Part shown: positions 31,675-33,883 of the stretch, one piece after another
How positions within the stretch are numbered: the first letter of the stretch is position 1
Layout: the number at the start of each line of letters is the position of its first letter
Source of the DNA: Pseudomonadota bacterium
Lineage (GTDB): Bacteria; Pseudomonadota; Alphaproteobacteria; Caulobacterales; Caulobacteraceae
Direction of reading: 5' to 3'
NCBI GenBank assembly: GCA_021816155.1
Contig: JAKAZA010000027.1
Span: 1-33,883 of the forward strand
Length of the DNA: 33,883 nucleotides
Program-made: the position numbers and the translations under genes
Notes under the pieces: generated by a model
Database searches by the model: none
Seen by the model: only the letters and a program-made list of their open reading frames with translations
What the model was told of the DNA's origin: nothing

Positions 31675-32540
31675 CCGGCTCGGCCGCGATAATCTGGCTG
31701 GCCTCCTTCCCGAAGTCGGGCAACACTTGGTTCCGGATCTTCCTCGCCAACCTCGCCGCCGGCGAGAACGGCCCGGCCGACATCAACGATCTGGACGAGC
31801 GCGGCGGCATTGCCAGCAGCCGCCACGAGTTCGAGGCTGCCACCCAGCTCGACTCCGGCTTCGTCGGCCACGACGACATCGATGAGCTGCGCCGCGATGT
31901 CTACCACCGCATCGCAGCCGAGGTGGATCACCAGCGTTGGATCAAGACCCACGACGCCTATGTCATGACGCCGAGCGGAAGGCCGATGTTCGGCGTAGCG
32001 GGGACCCGGGCCGTGTATCTCGTCCGCGACCCGCGCGACGTGGCGGTCTCGTTCGCGCACCACAGCAGCACCACGGTCGACAGGGCCATCGAGCTGCTGA
32101 ACCGGGAGGATGGCGCGCTGTGCGCCAGCCGCACGGCCCTCGCGCCGCAACTGCGACAGAAGCTGCTCGGCTGGAGCGGCCACGCGGCCAGCTGGCTTGA
32201 TCAGTCCGACCTGCCGGCCATCCTGCTGCGCTACGAGGACATGAGGGCCGCCCCCGAGGCGCGCTTCGCCGCCGCCCTCGCCTTCGCGGGCAGAGACGCG
32301 ACGCCCGACGAGATCGCCCGCGCCGTCCGCCACGCCGACTTCAGCGAGCTGCGGCGCCAGGAAAGCGAGAAGGGCTTCGCCGAGCGCATGTCCCGAACCG
32401 CGCCATTCTTCCGCTCGGGTCAGGTCGGCGGCTGGCGGGCCGCGCTCACCGCGGAGCAGGTCGCTCGCATAGAAGAGGCGCATGCGCCGATGATGCGGCG
32501 ACTGGGCTACGAGCTGTCAGCGCCGCCGCACGAGCGCTGA
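31671..32540 (+). CDS. Sulfotransferase (PAPS-dependent)
   Basis: A 289-aa cytosolic-type sulfotransferase that moves sulfate from PAPS to a hydroxyl or amine. The 5'-phosphosulfate loop is ASFPKSGNTWFR (11-22), the catalytic His is probably His94 in IKTHDA, and the 3'-phosphate motif is YLVRDPRDVAVSF (116-128). Near the C-terminus, RSGQVGGWRAALT is the usual PAPS-binding GxxGxWR-like turn. The GTG start overlaps the kinase stop codon, so kinase and sulfotransferase are translated together. With the PqqD-like protein and cyclase it may modify the same peptide or small molecule. Sulfotransferases are promiscuous, so the substrate is open. Confidence 0.88.
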   Translation: MTGSAAIIWLASFPKSGNTWFRIFLANLAAGENGPADINDLDERGGIASSRHEFEAATQLDSGFVGHDDIDELRRDVYHRIAAEVDHQRWIKTHDAYVMTPSGRPMFGVAGTRAVYLVRDPRDVAVSFAHHSSTTVDRAIELLNREDGALCASRTALAPQLRQKLLGWSGHAASWLDQSDLPAILLRYEDMRAAPEARFAAALAFAGRDATPDEIARAVRHADFSELRRQESEKGFAERMSRTAPFFRSGQVGGWRAALTAEQVARIEEAHAPMMRRLGYELSAPPHER

Positions 32541-32585
32541 AGACCCTCGTGCGGCTCGTCGGCGGCCTCGCGCAGCGCGCCTGGC

Positions 32586-33212
32586 TCAGCAAGGCTGCGC
32601 CCCCGCTTTCGTCCGCTCCACGGCCGCGCGGACCAGCGGCAGGCGGTCGTTGCCGAAGTACATGTCGGCGCCGTCGACGAAAATCGTCGGCGAGCCGAAG
32701 CCGCCGCGGGCGATCACCTCGTCGGTGTTGGCGCGGAGCCGGTCCTTCACGGCCGGAGCGCCCTGGGCGGCCAGCAGCGCCGGGCCGTCCAGCCCCAGGC
32801 GCGCGCAGATATCGACGAGCGACGCGTCCTGGGAGATGTCGCGATCGTCGCCCCAGTACGCCTCGAACACGGCGCGGGCGAAGTCGAGCATCGGCCCGCC
32901 GTCGGCCTGCAGCACCAGGCAGGCGCGCATAGCCTTGACGCTGTTCACCGGGAAGACGCTCGGCGGCATCCTGATCCTGAGGCCCGCGAGCCGCGCCCAG
33001 TCCTGCAGGTCCTTGGCGCCGTAGCGCGCCTTCGGTGGCGGCGGCGGGGTCTGGCGCGACGCGTAGACGGTCGGATTGACGGCGTTGAATATCCCTCCGA
33101 CGAGGATCGGGCACCACACGATCGGGACGCCCAGCTCGGCCGCCATCGGCTGGATGTTGTGGAACGCGAGATACGTCCACGGGCTGGAGCAGTCGAAGAA
33201 GAACTCGATCAT
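32586..33212 (-). CDS. DsbA-like 2-hydroxychromene-2-carboxylate isomerase-type protein
   Basis: A 208-aa member of the DsbA/kappa-class thioredoxin-fold group that includes 2-hydroxychromene-2-carboxylate isomerase. The active-site loop reads FFFDCSSPWTYLAF, with Ser where DsbA has CxxC, and the cis-Pro loop is GFGSPTIFVDG. This is typical of glutathione-using isomerases rather than disulfide oxidases. The length (about 200 aa) and the C-terminal YFGNDRLPLV also fit the isomerase branch. The ATG at 33212 has GAGGA about 9 nt upstream. It converges on the sulfotransferase across 45 nt, with no clear hairpin. A role in aromatic or polycyclic degradation would fit the wider neighbourhood, but this gene stands alone here. 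Confidence 0.83.
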   Translation of the reverse strand: MIEFFFDCSSPWTYLAFHNIQPMAAELGVPIVWCPILVGGIFNAVNPTVYASRQTPPPPPKARYGAKDLQDWARLAGLRIRMPPSVFPVNSVKAMRACLVLQADGGPMLDFARAVFEAYWGDDRDISQDASLVDICARLGLDGPALLAAQGAPAVKDRLRANTDEVIARGGFGSPTIFVDGADMYFGNDRLPLVRAAVERTKAGAQPC

Positions 33213-33289
33213 TGTGGGGTCCTCGCGGCCGCGCGAAACGAAGCACCGGCGGCGCAGCTTGCCAAGATCGGCATGGTCGCCTCGCGAGG

Positions 33290-33883
33290 CTACGCCGAAG
33301 CCGGGGGGGCCTCGCCCTGCGCGGCGGTCCAGTGAGCGATCTTGTGGACGAGATCGGCCGGGTCGATCGGCTTGGCGATATGGTCGTTCATGCCCGCCGC
33401 ACGCGCCTCGGCGACCTGCTCGGGCAGTACGTTGGCCGAGATCGCGAGGATCGGCGTGGCCCGGTTCAGGTCGGAGTTGGCGCGGATCGCGCGTGTGGCG
33501 GCGGCGCCATCCATGCCGGGCATCTGGAGATCCATCAGCACGAGGTCGAAGCGTTCGGCCATCGCCGCCTTCACCGCCTCGGCGCCGCTCGCCGCTTCCA
33601 CCAGCGTGACGTTGAACGGAGACAGCATTGCGCTGATCAGCTCCCGGTTCACCGCCACGTCGTCTACGACGAGGATCGAAGTGCGCCCGACCTCGATGTC
33701 CGCCGGCGCGCCCGCGACGGCGGCGGCCTCGTCGGCGGCGGTGGCGACCGGCGCCGGGATGTCGAACCAGAACGTCGAGCCGCGCCCCGCCTCGCTCGCA
33801 AAGCCGATCGAGCCATCCATCATCTCGATCAGCGCCTTGCAGATCGCCAGGCCCAGTCCGGTTCCGCCGCGACGGTGGTTGTT
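33290..33883 (-). CDS. Hybrid sensor histidine kinase, C-terminal part (partial)
   Basis: The frame is open to the window edge, so the 5' end lies outside. The visible 197 residues begin with the end of a HATPase domain ([15 protein letters not shown], then [20 protein letters not shown]). After a short Ala/Pro linker follows a receiver domain with the acidic pair [10 protein letters not shown], the phospho-Asp in [14 protein letters not shown], a [10 protein letters not shown] switch block and the conserved Lys in HIAKPIDP. It is thus a hybrid kinase that passes phosphate to its own receiver and probably to a phosphotransfer protein. The sensor region is not visible, so the signal is unknown. 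Confidence 0.9.
   Translation of the reverse strand, partial: NNHRRGGTGLGLAICKALIEMMDGSIGFASEAGRGSTFWFDIPAPVATAADEAAAVAGAPADIEVGRTSILVVDDVAVNRELISAMLSPFNVTLVEAASGAEAVKAAMAERFDLVLMDLQMPGMDGAAATRAIRANSDLNRATPILAISANVLPEQVAEARAAGMNDHIAKPIDPADLVHKIAHWTAAQGEAPPASA

Noticed and set aside
1-33883. tRNA, rRNA, CRISPR arrays, insertion sequences or attachment sites
   Set aside because: No cloverleaf-like segment, repeat-spacer array, transposase, integrase or terminal inverted repeat was found on reading both strands.

Overview
The window is about 34 kb of very GC-rich, gene-dense DNA with short intergenic gaps and many same-strand gene pairs. It suggests an alphaproteobacterium, most likely of the Caulobacterales/Phenylobacterium type. 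This rests on codon use, the receiver-domain protein paired with a small four-helix-like protein, the FixK-type TTGA-N6-TCAA boxes and the rich CoA-dependent catabolic repertoire. The assignment is inference, because no rRNA or marker gene is present. No tRNA, rRNA, CRISPR array, insertion sequence or integrase was seen.

Layout. Positions 1-5422 hold small-molecule metabolism: an extradiol dioxygenase of the DODA/YgiD type (5' end outside the window), a frameshifted isochorismatase-like hydrolase, an SDR, a TauD-type dioxygenase, an acetamidase/formamidase-like protein and a ribokinase-like kinase. Positions 5423-7477 hold a decayed DUF4336 remnant, an SDR and a tandem universal stress protein with an FNR/FixK-type box upstream. 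Positions 7616-18325 form a catabolic block: acyl-CoA dehydrogenase, HpaB-type flavin monooxygenase, MpaB-family protein, a cysteine-less thiolase-like protein with an OB-fold partner (resembling Ltp2/DUF35 retro-aldolases), class-III aminotransferase, SDR, amidohydrolase and acyl-CoA ligase. Positions 18405-19507 encode a receiver-domain protein and its partner. A double-length CaiB/BaiF CoA-transferase, a Tat-exported L,D-transpeptidase, an 83-aa protein and the ATP-dependent phosphofructokinase PfkB follow. A PAS_5-type protein (again behind a TTGA-N6-TCAA box), an N-acyl-D-amino-acid deacylase and a second acyl-CoA dehydrogenase complete that part. The last two are divergent around a PsrA-like palindrome.

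The most unusual part is 28297-32540. It encodes an asparagine-synthetase-like (lasso-cyclase type) protein interrupted by one in-frame TGA, then a PqqD-like peptide-binding protein, an HPr-kinase-like kinase and a sulfotransferase, the last two overlapping by 4 nt. It looks like a RiPP (lasso-peptide-like) modification cassette with phosphorylation and sulfation enzymes. No B2 leader peptidase and no convincing precursor are visible. The window ends with an HCCA-isomerase/DsbA-like protein and the C-terminal end of a hybrid histidine kinase.

The CoA-linked genes (two acyl-CoA dehydrogenases, a ligase, a CoA-transferase, a thiolase-like aldolase, SDRs) together point to degradation of fatty, aromatic or terpenoid acids. 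No substrate can be named. Three disrupted genes (isochorismatase, DUF4336, cyclase) indicate either ongoing gene loss or, for the two single-base lesions, sequence error.
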